Source: Aphanizomenon flos-aquae FACHB-1287
GTDB taxonomy: Bacteria > Cyanobacteriota > Cyanobacteriia > Cyanobacteriales > Nostocaceae
Direction: 5' to 3'
DNA length: 64,000 bases
NCBI RefSeq assembly: GCF_014698755.1
Contig: NZ_JACJTO010000025.1
Coordinates: forward strand, 1-64,000
This document shows positions 35,583 to 45,768 of the stretch, piece after piece. Every line of letters starts with the position of its first letter. Position 1 is the stretch's first letter. The translations under genes were made by a program, and so were the position numbers. Below the pieces are notes generated by a model. It was given only the letters and a program-made list of their open reading frames with translations. It searched no databases and had not been told where the DNA came from.

Positions 35583-36737
35583 ATGGAAAATTTTGTTTTT
35601 TACAATCCTGTTAAAATCCTATTTGGTAAAGGTCAAATTGCAAATATTACCACGGAAATACCCGTAGATGCCAAAATTCTAATTACCTATGGTGGTGGTA
35701 GTATTAAAGCCAATGGTGTATATGACCAAGTAAAATCAGCATTAGTTGGTAGAAATGTATTTGAGTTTGGCGGTATTGAACCCAATCCCCATTTTGAAAC
35801 TTTGATGAAAGCAGTTGAATTAATCCGCAAAGAAGGTATTGATTTTCTCTTGGCTGTGGGTGGTGGTTCAGTGGCTGACGGGACTAAATTCATAGCGGCT
35901 GCAGTTCCTTTTGTCGGCGACCCTTGGGATATTTTAGCAAACCGCGCACCTGTAACTGCGGCCTTACCAATGGGGGTGGTTTTGACTTTACCCGCAACTG
36001 GTTCAGAAATGAATACAAACTCAGTTGTTACTAAGTGGGAAACTCAAGAAAAGTTATTTTTCGCTAGTCCCTTTGTATTTCCCAAATTTTCTGTTCTTGA
36101 CCCAGAAACAACTTTCTCCCTGCCTCCTCGGCAAATTGGCAACGGTATCGTTGATGCTTTTACTCATGTAATGGAGCAGTATTTAACCTATCCTGTCAAT
36201 GCCCCATTACAAGACCGCATGGCCGAATCAATTCTGAAAACCCTAATTTCAGAAGGACCAAAAACCCTAGCAAATCCCACAGATTATCATGCACGAGCAA
36301 ATTTAGTTTGGTCGGCAACAATGGCATTAAATGGGTTAATTGCTGTCGGTGTTCCCCAAGATTGGACTACTCACATGATAGGTCATGAATTGACAGCTTT
36401 ACATGGTTTAGATCATGCTCAAACTTTGGCAATTGTCTTACCTAGCACATTAACAATTAGACGCGATCGCAAATGGCAAAAACTTCTACAATATGCAGAT
36501 AGAGTTTGGGAAATTGTCGGTGGTTCGGAAGCAGAAAGAGTAAATACAGCAATTACTAAAACTCGTGATTTCTTTGAATCAGTTGGTGTTCCCACTCACT
36601 TATCTGACTATGCTATTGGTTCAGAAACCATTCCCGCAGTCATTAAGAATTTAGAAAAGCATGGAATGACAGCTTTAGGAGAAAATAAAGATGTTAACCC
36701 CCAAGTTGTTGAGCAGATTTTAGCCCTTTGTGCTTAA
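35583..36737 (+). CDS. Iron-containing alcohol dehydrogenase (YqhD/BdhA-like)
   Basis: This 384-residue group III dehydrogenase has the nucleotide-binding GGGSIKANGVYDQV (about 38-51) and the signature AVGGGSVADGTKF (about 94-106; the Gly-Gly-Gly-Ser binds NAD(P)H). It also has the metal ligands in DAFTHVMEQY and HMIGHELTALHGLDHAQTLAI. NADPH-dependent aldehyde reduction is the usual role of YqhD-like enzymes. It is monocistronic, with a terminator-like hairpin at 36814. Confidence 0.9.
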   Translation: MENFVFYNPVKILFGKGQIANITTEIPVDAKILITYGGGSIKANGVYDQVKSALVGRNVFEFGGIEPNPHFETLMKAVELIRKEGIDFLLAVGGGSVADGTKFIAAAVPFVGDPWDILANRAPVTAALPMGVVLTLPATGSEMNTNSVVTKWETQEKLFFASPFVFPKFSVLDPETTFSLPPRQIGNGIVDAFTHVMEQYLTYPVNAPLQDRMAESILKTLISEGPKTLANPTDYHARANLVWSATMALNGLIAVGVPQDWTTHMIGHELTALHGLDHAQTLAIVLPSTLTIRRDRKWQKLLQYADRVWEIVGGSEAERVNTAITKTRDFFESVGVPTHLSDYAIGSETIPAVIKNLEKHGMTALGENKDVNPQVVEQILALCA

Positions 36738-36813
36738 ATTTCCAGCGCTATATCAAGTATTTTCAGGTTCTTTGATTTTGTTTCTCCTATATTGATTTTA
36801 GACGTTTTTATGT

Positions 36814-36838
36814 CCCCGATTTTTTGAAAAAGTCGGGG
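36814..36838 (+). terminator. Hairpin after the alcohol dehydrogenase gene
   Basis: CCCCGA (36814-36819) and TCGGGG (36833-36838) enclose TTTTTTGAAAAAG, which can extend the stem through the A/T runs. It lies about 77 bases past the stop and is followed by ATTTAGTTTGTT, a weak T-tract. Confidence 0.6.
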
Positions 36839-37041
36839 ATTTAGTTTGTTATAAAATTCTGGATTCTTGAAAAAATTCTCACTATCTATTATCAACTTTT
36901 CACCCCAACTATTTTCTTTCTGTCTTTACCAGCAATACTAATACTAGTATTATAGGCATAGAAATAAAAAAGACGAAGAAAAGGAAGTTTTCAAGACATT
37001 TGACTTACAGTGCTTTCCGATCTAATGAGGTATAAAGTTGA

Positions 37042-37090
37042 ATGATAAAACTCTTGTGCTGCCAGCATCTTGCCCGCTAGATATGTACCT
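37042..37090. repeat. Dispersed repeat, copy 2
   Basis: This is the second copy of the ACTCTTGTG / GCATCTTGCC / TGTACCT repeat (see 18292-18340), diverged at several positions. It lies just upstream of the ABC transporter gene and creates a spurious upstream extension of that reading frame. Confidence 0.6.
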
Positions 37091-37153
37091 TATAACACCG
37101 AGAATGGCTGTAAATCCTATATTTCAAGTGTAAATTCTACTCTAGAGGGGAAA

Positions 37154-38644
37154 ATGATAAAATTTGATTTTGGTCGTTTGTGTGTGATTATTAGCTTAAT
37201 TTGTGGTTTACTGGTTGGTTGTAGTGAAAATTCCCCTGGAAATCAAACTCTCCGAATAGCTACTGAACCCGCATTTCCCCCCTTTGAGTTTCAGGATAAA
37301 AATGGAGAATTAGCAGGTTTTTCCATTGACTTAATCAAAGCTATAGCCACTGCGGCTCATTTCCAGGTAGAATTTCAGAGTTTACCTTTTGATGGCATTA
37401 TTCCGGCGCTACAGGCTAAAACCGTAGACAGTGCTATTAGTTCCATAACTATCACCCCAGAAAGAGCAAAAACAATCGCTTTTTCCCGTCCTTATTTTAA
37501 AGCAGGTTTGGCGATCGCTGTTCACAAAAATAATCAAAATATTACAAATTTTCAAAGTCTGCAAAATCACAAAATTGCTGTCCAAATAGGTACAACTGGC
37601 GCGAAAAAAGCTCAAACTCTCATAGGTGCGGAAGTTCGCAGTTTTGACTCCGCACCCTTAGCCCTCCAAGAATTACAAAATGGTAATGTTGATGCAGTTA
37701 TTAATGATGCACCTGTGACTTTATACGCTATTAATACAGGTAATTTGCAAGAAATTAAAGTCATTCAACAACTACTGACTGAGGAATTTTACGGAATTGC
37801 AACCGCTAAAAACTCTCTTTATTTACCTCTGATTAATCAAGGTTTAAACACAATTTTAGAAAACGGTAAATATCAACAAATTTACCAAAAATGGTTTAAA
37901 TCTACACCGCCAATATTACCAGAAAGATTACCCTACGCTAATCAAAATACAAATAAAATTAATTCTTTTAGTGTATTTTGGCAATCTTTACCAGCCTTAT
38001 TAAAGAGTACATTAGTAACATTACAATTAGCATTTATTTCCGGTTTATTTGGTTTAACTAGCGGTTGTTTAATTGGGATAATTCGTCTTTCTACAATTAA
38101 ACCTTTACGGTTTTTAGCTAGGGCTTATATAGACTTTTTTCGAGGTACACCCTTATTAGTGCAGATATTTATGATTTACTTTGGTTTACCGGCGATTTTC
38201 CAAGAAATTGGTTTTAATTTCACCTTAAATCGCCTTATCGCCGGAGTAGTTGCCTTGAGCTTGAATAGTGCAGCTTACATTGCAGAAATTGTGCGCGGGG
38301 GAATTGAATCAATTGAAAATGGACAAACAGAAGCAGCTAAATCATTAGGTTTAAATCCTCTACAAACAATGACTTATGTAATTTTTCCCCAAGCATTTCG
38401 GCGGATGATTCCACCTTTAGGAAATGAATTTATTAGTCTATTAAAAGATACGAGTTTAGTCGCAGTAATTGGTTTTGAGGAACTATTTAGAAAAGGACAA
38501 TTAATTGTTTCTGAAAACTATCGCGCTTTTGAAATTTATGCGGCTGTAGCTGTAATTTACTTATGTTTAACCTTGATTTTCTCCCAATTTTTTAGTAAGT
38601 TGGAAATATGGATGAATCCCAGTAATCAAGCAGATATAAAATAA
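37154..38644 (+). CDS. bgtB: Polar amino-acid ABC transporter, binding protein fused to permease (BgtB-like)
   Basis: This is a 496-residue fusion. A lipoprotein signal with lipobox LLVGCS (about 17-22) leads into a SBP_bac_3 periplasmic domain (about 30-255; LRIATEPAFPPFEFQDKNGELAGFSIDL). A HisM-type permease domain with EAAKSLGLNPLQTMTYVIFPQA (the EAA loop) occupies about 280-490. Anabaena BgtB, part of a basic amino-acid/glutamine uptake system with ATPase BgtA, has this architecture; no ATPase gene is adjacent here. The start is ATG 37154, with GAGGGG seven bases upstream. An in-frame extension to 37070 arises from repeat sequence. Confidence 0.85.
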   Translation: MIKFDFGRLCVIISLICGLLVGCSENSPGNQTLRIATEPAFPPFEFQDKNGELAGFSIDLIKAIATAAHFQVEFQSLPFDGIIPALQAKTVDSAISSITITPERAKTIAFSRPYFKAGLAIAVHKNNQNITNFQSLQNHKIAVQIGTTGAKKAQTLIGAEVRSFDSAPLALQELQNGNVDAVINDAPVTLYAINTGNLQEIKVIQQLLTEEFYGIATAKNSLYLPLINQGLNTILENGKYQQIYQKWFKSTPPILPERLPYANQNTNKINSFSVFWQSLPALLKSTLVTLQLAFISGLFGLTSGCLIGIIRLSTIKPLRFLARAYIDFFRGTPLLVQIFMIYFGLPAIFQEIGFNFTLNRLIAGVVALSLNSAAYIAEIVRGGIESIENGQTEAAKSLGLNPLQTMTYVIFPQAFRRMIPPLGNEFISLLKDTSLVAVIGFEELFRKGQLIVSENYRAFEIYAAVAVIYLCLTLIFSQFFSKLEIWMNPSNQADIK

Positions 38645-38868
38645 AACAGACAGAATAGTTAGAAACTGCATCTACATAGCCCTATAACTGCTATCAGATA
38701 TGGTTTTATGTTCATGGGCAACTTAGTATAAACTAAAATAGTTATGACAATATCTCAGCAGCGTTACCGTTTTTGTTACAAAAAAAAACCAGAAAAAATT
38801 TCTTCTAAAAAATCTAGCCTGACAGCAACTAAAATTGTTACGATGATTTCAGATTAGTTGTTGAAACC

Positions 38869-41262
38869 TTGATTCAATCCGAAACCTTAGAATTACTAGA
38901 ATGGCCTCGCTTGTGCCAGCACCTTTCCACCTTTGCGGCAACTAAGTTAGGGGCAATAGTTGCGCGTAACTTGCCCATTCCCGAAACTCAGACAGAAAGT
39001 GAACTGTTATTAGCGCAAACTAAAGAAGTTTATGAATTGGAAAGTCGTTTACATCCGGGATTATCTTTTGAGGGTATACAAGATATTGGTGACTCTCTCG
39101 AACGGGCAGCAATGCAAAGTATTTTACCAGGTGAGGAGCTTTTAGCGATCGCTACTACCCTAGCAGGTACAAGAAATTTACGTCGTGTTATTGATAATCA
39201 GGAAAATATCCCAGTTTTAAACGATTTAGTCTCAGAATTGCGGACTTACCCAGAATTAGAGCAGGAAATCCACCGTTGTATTGACGAACGGGGGCAAGTT
39301 ACTGATCGTGCTAGTCAAAAAATGGGAGAAATTCGCGGAGAATTGCGGAAAATACGCAGTCAAATTACCCAAAAACTCCAAAATATTATCCAGGCAAAAT
39401 CCGGCGCTGTTCAAGAACAGTTAATTACTCAAAGAAGCGATCGCTTTGTTATACCTGTAAAAGCTCCGCAAAAGGACGCAATCCCCGGTATTGTTCATGA
39501 TACCTCAACTAGCGGCGCAACTCTTTATATAGAGCCTAATAGTATCGTCCCTCTGGGTAATCAACTACGTCAAATTGTTAGAAAAGAACAAGCCGAAGCC
39601 GAAGCAATTCGCCGGACTTTGACGGAAAAAGTAGCAGAAGTTACACCAGATTTAGAAAGGTTATTAGTTATTGTCACTACCTTAGACCTAGCAGTAGCGA
39701 AATCTCGTTATAGTTTTTGGATAGGTGCTAATCCCCCGCGGTTTGTAAATCGAGATGAAATTATCACCTTACGAAATCTGCGTCACCCGTTGTTAGTTTG
39801 GCAACAGCAACACGAACAGGGAAATTCAGTAGTCCCAGTAGATTTATTGATTAGTCCTCAAATCCGGGTAGTCACAATTACTGGACCAAATACGGGGGGG
39901 AAAACTGTAACTTTAAAAACTTTGGGATTAGCAGCGGTCATGGCCAAAGTAGGTTTATTTGTTCCCGCCCGTGAACCTGTAGAAATGCCCTGGTTTTCGC
40001 AAATTTTAGCCGATATTGGTGATGAACAATCTTTACAACAGAGTTTATCTACTTTTTCTGGACATATTCGCCGTATTAGTCGAATTTTAGAGGCATTAGA
40101 ACCTGGGGAAAATGATTTGTCCCCATTAGTGATTAAGTACCAATCTCTGGTATTACTTGATGAAGTCGGTGCAGGTACAGATCCAGCGGAGGGAAGTGCA
40201 TTAGCGATCGCTTTACTCAAATATCTGTCAAATCATAGCCAGCTAACTATGGCTAGTACCCACTTTGGCGAACTTAAAGCCCTGAAATACGAAGATCACC
40301 GATTTGAAAATGCTTCTGTAGAATTTGACGAAACCACGCTTTCACCCACTTACCGTCTATTGTGGGGGATTCCTGGCCGTTCTAATGCGCTGAGTATTGC
40401 CTTGCGTTTAGGGTTAAATCCAGAAATAGTAGCAGAGGCAAAAACTCAAGTCGGAGAAGCTACAGACGAGGTAAACCAAGTAATTGCCGGTTTAGAAGCC
40501 CAACGCCGCAATCAAGAAACTAAAGCCGCTGAAGCCCAAAAATTGTTACGTCAAGCTGAACGATTATATAAGGAAGTTTCTGACAAAGCTACTGCATTGG
40601 AAGCCAGAGAAAAAGATCTCCGGGTTTCCCAAGAAATCGCCGTTCAACAAGCAATTACCCAAGCCAAAGGGGAAATAGCCCAAGTTATCCGCCGCTTGCA
40701 ACAAGGAACGGCTAACGCCCAAGATGCCCAACAAGCTACCGCTAATCTCAATCAAATTGCTCAAAAATACGAACCTACACCCCCACCTAAATCTAAACCT
40801 GGATTCATGCCTAAATTGGGCGATCGCGTGCGAATTCCTAAATTAGGTCAAACGGCTGAAGTTTTAACAATTCCCGATGTTGATGGCAATTTTACTGTGC
40901 GTTTTGGCATCATGAAAATGACGGTACAACTCCAAGATATAGAATCATTGGATGGACAAAAACCCGAACCCATGGTTAAAGCAAAACTAGCCCCATCAGT
41001 AGTTACACTACCACCAGCCCCAGCCATTCGCACCTCCAAAAATACTATAGATTTGCGCGGAAAACGAGTAGCTGATGCCGAATATATCTTAGACAAAGCT
41101 ATTTCCGAAGCTGCTGGACCCCTATGGATTATTCATGGACACGGTACTGGTAAACTTAAGCTAGGAGTTCACGCTTTTCTACAACAACATCCTAGAGTTA
41201 CCCACTACGAACCCGCAGAACAAGCCGATGGTGGCAGTGGTGTTACTATTGCTCATATATAA
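38869..41262 (+). CDS. mutS2: MutS2, ribosome/DNA-junction ATPase
   Basis: This 797-residue MutS paralogue lacks the mismatch-binding domain. It has an N-terminal clamp (LEWPRLCQHLSTFAATKLG), Walker A GPNTGGKTVTLKT (about 339-351), Walker B LVLLDEVGAGTDPAEGSAL, a Gln/Ala-rich coiled coil, a KOW-like region (KLGDRVRIPKLGQTAEVL) and a C-terminal Smr endonuclease domain (IDLRGKRVADAEYILDKAI, IIHGHGTGKLK). It acts on recombination intermediates or collided ribosomes. No ATG fits the conserved N-terminus; TTG 38869 is used. Confidence 0.92.
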   Translation: MIQSETLELLEWPRLCQHLSTFAATKLGAIVARNLPIPETQTESELLLAQTKEVYELESRLHPGLSFEGIQDIGDSLERAAMQSILPGEELLAIATTLAGTRNLRRVIDNQENIPVLNDLVSELRTYPELEQEIHRCIDERGQVTDRASQKMGEIRGELRKIRSQITQKLQNIIQAKSGAVQEQLITQRSDRFVIPVKAPQKDAIPGIVHDTSTSGATLYIEPNSIVPLGNQLRQIVRKEQAEAEAIRRTLTEKVAEVTPDLERLLVIVTTLDLAVAKSRYSFWIGANPPRFVNRDEIITLRNLRHPLLVWQQQHEQGNSVVPVDLLISPQIRVVTITGPNTGGKTVTLKTLGLAAVMAKVGLFVPAREPVEMPWFSQILADIGDEQSLQQSLSTFSGHIRRISRILEALEPGENDLSPLVIKYQSLVLLDEVGAGTDPAEGSALAIALLKYLSNHSQLTMASTHFGELKALKYEDHRFENASVEFDETTLSPTYRLLWGIPGRSNALSIALRLGLNPEIVAEAKTQVGEATDEVNQVIAGLEAQRRNQETKAAEAQKLLRQAERLYKEVSDKATALEAREKDLRVSQEIAVQQAITQAKGEIAQVIRRLQQGTANAQDAQQATANLNQIAQKYEPTPPPKSKPGFMPKLGDRVRIPKLGQTAEVLTIPDVDGNFTVRFGIMKMTVQLQDIESLDGQKPEPMVKAKLAPSVVTLPPAPAIRTSKNTIDLRGKRVADAEYILDKAISEAAGPLWIIHGHGTGKLKLGVHAFLQQHPRVTHYEPAEQADGGSGVTIAHI

Positions 41263-41305
41263 AAGTATATCAGTGGCAGTAGGGAAGCAGGGGAAAATCA
41301 TTTTT

Positions 41306-41392
41306 ACCACCGACAACTAACAACTGACCACCGACAACTGACAACTGACCACCGACAACTGACAACTGACAACTGACCACCGACAACTGACC
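41306..41392. repeat. Degenerate tandem repeats (ACCGACAACTG/ACAACTGACC type)
   Basis: About nine imperfect units built on GACAACT and GACCACC fill the gap between mutS2 and the DUF3038 gene. The same word family occurs at 47302-47354 and, as reverse complement or variant, at 50148-50230 and 56137-56333. Confidence 0.85.
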
Positions 41393-41401
41393 AAAAAAGT
41401 T

Positions 41402-41992
41402 ATGCACTCAACCGCTAATTCCACCGTATCAAAGTCATCTTGGGAGGATTTAAGCCAAATCCCAGACCCAAATACAACTCAATGGGAAAATATCAAAACT
41501 CAGCTAGACTTAATATTATTGGCATTGGAAAGCCTAACTGGTATCGGTTCAGAAGCAATGCTGTCTGCGGCAGTTAGTCTTGATTTAGAATCAAAAGTAC
41601 CAGATTGGGTGGCCTTATGGCGATTGCGGCTTTCATTCCCCCTTCGCAAAGGACAAGGAGAACGAAAAAAGTTAGATGTAGAGGAAGCGCGATCGCTAGT
41701 GCTGATTATTTGCTATCTCGCTAAACAGCATCAAGAATTAATTCGTCGGGCTGTAAGTTCATTAGAACAAGCGACTGCAAATAGGCATAAACCTCACCAA
41801 ATCTCCCTATTGGGGGATTATATAGATACTTTTTGTAAAACTTACCAAGAACGTATGGCAGAAGAAGAACCAACCTCGACGAATTTGCTTACCCATTTAG
41901 CCCTAAAACTGTTAATAAATATACTCTTTTATAGTGCTGCGGGTGGACATCGGCGTTTGTGGTTAGCGCTAATAGACCTTTCGACAAAATAA
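41402..41992 (+). CDS. DUF3038 family protein
   Basis: This is a 196-residue cyanobacterial protein of the DUF3038 family. Recognisable parts are LDLILLALESLTGIGSEAMLSAAVSLDL (about 34-61), PDWVALWRLRLSFPLRK and EARSLVLIICYLAKQHQELIRRAV. It is mostly helical with no signal peptide. The function is unknown. It is always or nearly always followed by a DUF4335 gene, as here, so the two probably act together. Confidence 0.85.
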   Translation: MHSTANSTVSKSSWEDLSQIPDPNTTQWENIKTQLDLILLALESLTGIGSEAMLSAAVSLDLESKVPDWVALWRLRLSFPLRKGQGERKKLDVEEARSLVLIICYLAKQHQELIRRAVSSLEQATANRHKPHQISLLGDYIDTFCKTYQERMAEEEPTSTNLLTHLALKLLINILFYSAAGGHRRLWLALIDLSTK

Positions 41993-42063
41993 TTCTCGAT
42001 TTGCGATTTTCATTCCCAATCTAAAATCTAAAATCCCCTATTTTTTCCTTTACAATTGTTGTT

Positions 42064-43566
42064 ATGTCTCCATCCAATTCTGTCATTCGTCGTTACACCA
42101 CCGCTACCTGCACAATAGAAATATCGGTGGAAAATTCCCCTTTGTCGCGGTGGACAGACAAAACTATTGTTAATGCTCTCAGTTTTAGACTGCAATTTGA
42201 TGATCCACGACTACCAGAACCAGGAAAAATTCTCCTTCAGGGCGATCGCCAGCAATTAGAAGTTTTATGTACAATTGTTACAAATTATGTTCAAAAACTT
42301 CTACAACAATCTGCTGAAGATTTTAGTCTAACTCTATCAGAAAATGATCATAACAATACAGAATCAGAATTAAAAAATATTCCCCTGTCTGTTCTTTCTA
42401 CCCAAACTTCACCATCTTTCAATACTCAAACTCCTCGAACCAAAGTACATTTAGAATCTAGTGGTAATTTAACTCACAAACTCTATTTTGGTGATCTTAT
42501 TAACCAAACATCTGTGCCTGTAATAGAACTGAGTTTACTACAACTATTTGATTTAGCAACGGCTTTAGATGAATACTCATCTGATACGATTGTCATACCA
42601 ATTGCTACTCATCAAAACATCAGAACCAGTCTACCAAGGTGGTTTCCTATGGTAGCTATTTTGGTATTAGCAGCCAGTTTAACACCATTTACCATGCAGT
42701 ATGCTCTCAATATTCAGAAAAATCGCCAGAAAGTAGCTCAAAATACTACTCAGCCCCCAAAACTAACTGCTATAGAACCTTCTCCTCAAGACCCTACACC
42801 AATACCGCCGCTGCCTTTAATCACTGGTCAACCCCAACTGATACCACCACCTTCTAACTTTAATACCCCCGCAGCGCCGCTTTCCCTTCCTAATGCAAAT
42901 ATCCCGGCTGGACCAACAACATCTCAATCTAAATTAAAGATACCATTTGATACTTCTTCTGATCCTATTAAACGGGAAAATCCCCCCTTTGGGACTACAC
43001 CTAATTCTGATAACTCTAAAGTGTCAACAGCCAGACCAAATCAAAAAGGGCTAAATGTCACTAATACCAAGAAACCATCTAATTTAATTGAAACTTCTCC
43101 GTTTATTGCTACTATCCCCAACAACAATTCTAGTAAGATTCCTAACCTAATCCCTACTCCTGCTTCCGTAGAATTAGGTCAGAACAATATAAGAATTACC
43201 GCTCCAGGTCAGGTATCTCCGGAGGAAAATCAAACCACTAAAACTACTTCGGATACACAAGTTACGAATAATCAGACTTTATTTGATACACCCCAAGTGG
43301 CAGAAGCAAGAGAATATCTTAACAAGCGTTGGCGATCCCCAACTGGACTTTCTCAAGCTTTAGAATATAGTTTAATATTGGGTATTGATGGCAAAATTGA
43401 AAAAATTTTCCCCTTAAATCAAGTTGCCAGGGAATACATTGATAGTAGTGGTATTCCAGAAATTGGGAAACCTTTTGTTTCTAGTAATAAAGCTGGGCAA
43501 AATTTAATCATACGAGTTGTGCTTAGTTCTGATAATAAAGTGCAAATATTACCGGAAACACCATAG
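42064..43566 (+). CDS. DUF4335 family protein with one membrane helix
   Basis: At 500 residues, the N-terminal domain (SNSVIRRYTTATCTIEISVE to about residue 175) is typical DUF4335. A single membrane helix follows (FPMVAILVLAASLTPFTMQYAL, about 195-216), then a long Pro/Thr/Asn-rich spacer (about 235-410) and a conserved C-terminal domain with YLNKRWRSPTGLSQALEYSLILGIDGKIEKIFP. The layout suggests a cytoplasmic N-domain anchored to an extracytoplasmic C-domain. The function is unknown; it pairs with DUF3038. Confidence 0.85.
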   Translation: MSPSNSVIRRYTTATCTIEISVENSPLSRWTDKTIVNALSFRLQFDDPRLPEPGKILLQGDRQQLEVLCTIVTNYVQKLLQQSAEDFSLTLSENDHNNTESELKNIPLSVLSTQTSPSFNTQTPRTKVHLESSGNLTHKLYFGDLINQTSVPVIELSLLQLFDLATALDEYSSDTIVIPIATHQNIRTSLPRWFPMVAILVLAASLTPFTMQYALNIQKNRQKVAQNTTQPPKLTAIEPSPQDPTPIPPLPLITGQPQLIPPPSNFNTPAAPLSLPNANIPAGPTTSQSKLKIPFDTSSDPIKRENPPFGTTPNSDNSKVSTARPNQKGLNVTNTKKPSNLIETSPFIATIPNNNSSKIPNLIPTPASVELGQNNIRITAPGQVSPEENQTTKTTSDTQVTNNQTLFDTPQVAEAREYLNKRWRSPTGLSQALEYSLILGIDGKIEKIFPLNQVAREYIDSSGIPEIGKPFVSSNKAGQNLIIRVVLSSDNKVQILPETP

Positions 43567-43577
43567 TTAATAAACTA

Positions 43578-43609
43578 CCCCATCTTGCTGCGGTGAAGAT
43601 GGGGTTTTT
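43578..43609 (+). terminator. Rho-independent terminator
   Basis: CCCCATCTT (43578-43586) and AAGATGGGG (43596-43604) form a perfect 9-bp stem followed directly by TTTTT (43605-43609), 12 bases after the DUF4335 stop. It also lies close to the end of the convergent phosphatase gene. Confidence 0.9.
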
Positions 43610-43627
43610 ACATCCCAAACATGAAAA

Positions 43628-45013
43628 TCACACAATTTGTAAAACTACCAACGTCATATCATCCGTATTTTGCCTATCAGAACCAATGAAGTTCTCAACT
43701 TGATCAAATAGATATTCAACAATTTCTTGGGGAGTATTACAATACTTACAAGCCGTTCTGAAGGATGTAACAAGATTATCCTCATCAAACCGATCGCCCC
43801 CAGCCGCCGCCGCATCAGTCAAACCATCAGTATAATAAATTACTCTATCCCCAACTTCTAACTGAGCTTGAGCATTTTCATATTCACTATTGGCATCTAA
43901 ACCAATTAACATCCCCAATGTATCCAACTGACTAACAGTTTTTGTAGCTGCGTGCCACCATAAAGGCGGATTATGGGCAGCATTACTATAAGATAAAATT
44001 CGTGTTTGCGGGTCATATTCTGAATAAAACATAGTTACAAAGCGATGGGAATTTTCCAAATCCGCATACATAACCCGATTCAAATTTTGTAAAATTCCCG
44101 CTGGGGAATTGCCATGTAATACTTCACCTCGGAGCATTCCCCGCAACATCGTCATAATTAAACCAGCAGGAACACCTTTACCCATCACATCCCCAACCAC
44201 TAAACCCCAACTAGCATTTTCTGGAGATGTCTGTAGTTGGGATTGTAACTGATTTTGATTAGTAGGAATAAAATCATAGTAGTCACCACCAACATGATTA
44301 GCCGGTTTACAACGGGCTGCTAGAGATAAACCGGGAATATTCGGACATTGACGCGGTAAAAGTCGGCGTTGAATTTCTGCACCAATTTCTAACTCTTGGT
44401 CTAAACGTTCTTTTTTTCTTAATTCTACAGATAGTTCATCATTATCAATAGCAACTGCTGTTTGGTCAGCCACTAACCGCACTAATTTTTGTCTGGTTTC
44501 TGTCCAACTATATTCAGGGTCACGGCTCAAAACATACAGCCAACCCCGTTCCGTATGCTTAACTAAAATAGCAGTCCCAAAAATTTGCACATCTGGACCT
44601 AAAACGGCGTGCATCTGGTCATCTAAAATCCTTGTAGAAATAGTTGCAGAACCAGAATTAGCTAAAAGAGTAATTTGACTACTAGCAGTTTCTAGGGCTT
44701 TTCTAATATTTTTTCTTTGCTGACTATCTTGCCAATGTAGTTGTTCTAATCTGATTTGTCCGTTGGGTTTATAAAGAAAAAGGGCACTACCTTCTGCATC
44801 TGTCACCCTGGTAGCCATAAGCGGAATCAGTTCCAAAAACTGATTTAAATTATTAAAGCTTCTGAGGGCAAATCCTAAAGAACTCAGTAAGTCTTGAATT
44901 TTATTTTGTTCTCGATGCAGCCTGGACACAAGCTCCTTAAGTGCCACCACAGGAGTGACATCTTTGGTGGTGCTGCTATTGCTATCAGTAGGATGAGAGG
45001 GAAATTGTGACAC
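43628..45013 (-). CDS. GAF domain / SpoIIE-type PP2C phosphatase (RsbU-like)
   Basis: This is a 461-residue signalling phosphatase. A coiled N-terminus (about 20-45) precedes a GAF-like sensor domain (about 50-190; MATRVTDAEGSALFLY). A short coiled linker with LEIGAEIQRRLLP leads to the PP2C catalytic domain (about 235-460) with HVGGDYYDF, VGDVMGKGVPAGLIM and YTDGLTDAAAAGGDRF, the metal-binding aspartates. It probably dephosphorylates an anti-sigma-antagonist (STAS) protein in a partner-switching pathway. No STAS or kinase gene is adjacent. Confidence 0.9.
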   Translation of the reverse strand: MSQFPSHPTDSNSSTTKDVTPVVALKELVSRLHREQNKIQDLLSSLGFALRSFNNLNQFLELIPLMATRVTDAEGSALFLYKPNGQIRLEQLHWQDSQQRKNIRKALETASSQITLLANSGSATISTRILDDQMHAVLGPDVQIFGTAILVKHTERGWLYVLSRDPEYSWTETRQKLVRLVADQTAVAIDNDELSVELRKKERLDQELEIGAEIQRRLLPRQCPNIPGLSLAARCKPANHVGGDYYDFIPTNQNQLQSQLQTSPENASWGLVVGDVMGKGVPAGLIMTMLRGMLRGEVLHGNSPAGILQNLNRVMYADLENSHRFVTMFYSEYDPQTRILSYSNAAHNPPLWWHAATKTVSQLDTLGMLIGLDANSEYENAQAQLEVGDRVIYYTDGLTDAAAAGGDRFDEDNLVTSFRTACKYCNTPQEIVEYLFDQVENFIGSDRQNTDDMTLVVLQIV

Positions 45014-45768
45014 AGGTTAATATTGCAGTTGAGAATAGCAAATTTGTGATGCTTTATAAATACTCTTTCTTGATAAATTGTGAAATTATATTGACCGAGA
45101 TTCGTGATTTTAGCAAGAGTAGAAGAATTATGGAACTTAATTTTTTAAATCTTAGTTAATGCTGAGGATATTTTTCATGCTTGATTCTCCATGATGATCA
45201 ATGATGATCAATTTTCTAATTTGTTAAAAATGAGCCTTTGGCAATCAGTGATTTTATGATTAATTAGCAGCCTCTAATTTTTCCACAACTAAATTAGCTC
45301 TTCATATATCTTGAGAAATAAAAGTTTGTCATTAGCAAAATTATCTCTATTCCTCAAAAATGGGATATCAAGAATCAACAAACCAAACATTAGATAGATT
45401 TTTAGGGAGTTAATTCGTGATTTTAGCTTGACTGGATTTTTGGTCAAAACCATGGATGTGATCATACTTTCAATCAAAACTGGTTCTATTTTGAACCACA
45501 AACATTTAACTTATATACCATAAATTCTGGAAATATTTCCTGAGATAGATTTCTTTTATAAAAAAATTATCCATTTTTCTGGAAAATCTTCCTACCCAGA
45601 GGCGATGATTTTCGCAAATTCGGGTAAATATTGGGTTTTTACTATGTCACAATAAAATATCGGGTGCGTTACTATAATTACACAAGTTACCTTGATGTGA
45701 AAATAGGTAATGCACCCTACTCAAATTAATGATGAAATTTTGGGAATTATCAACTCATAAAAACTGGA
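45014..45768. other. 755-bp intergenic region
   Basis: This is the longest gene-free gap. It is AT-rich with a direct repeat ATGATGATCA (about 45191-45212) and a dispersed hairpin repeat near its end. A 70-codon frame at 45289-45501 shows no family resemblance or ribosome site and is not accepted. A small RNA cannot be ruled out. Confidence 0.4.
45662..45717. repeat. GGGTGCGTTAC dispersed inverted repeat
   Basis: GGGTGCGTTAC (45662-45672) and GTAATGCACCC (45707-45717) are inverted with one G-T mismatch around a 34-base loop. It is the 'GGGTGCGTTAC...GTAACGCACCC' type of small dispersed element common in cyanobacteria and related to the one at 28144-28168. Confidence 0.6.

Noticed and set aside
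41306-41392. Tandem units that resemble a CRISPR array at first glance
   Set aside because: Units are 7-14 bp and degenerate, with no unique spacers; this is an STRR array.
45289-45501. 70-codon minus-strand frame in the 755-bp gap
   Set aside because: There is no ribosome site, no recognisable family and low-complexity composition.
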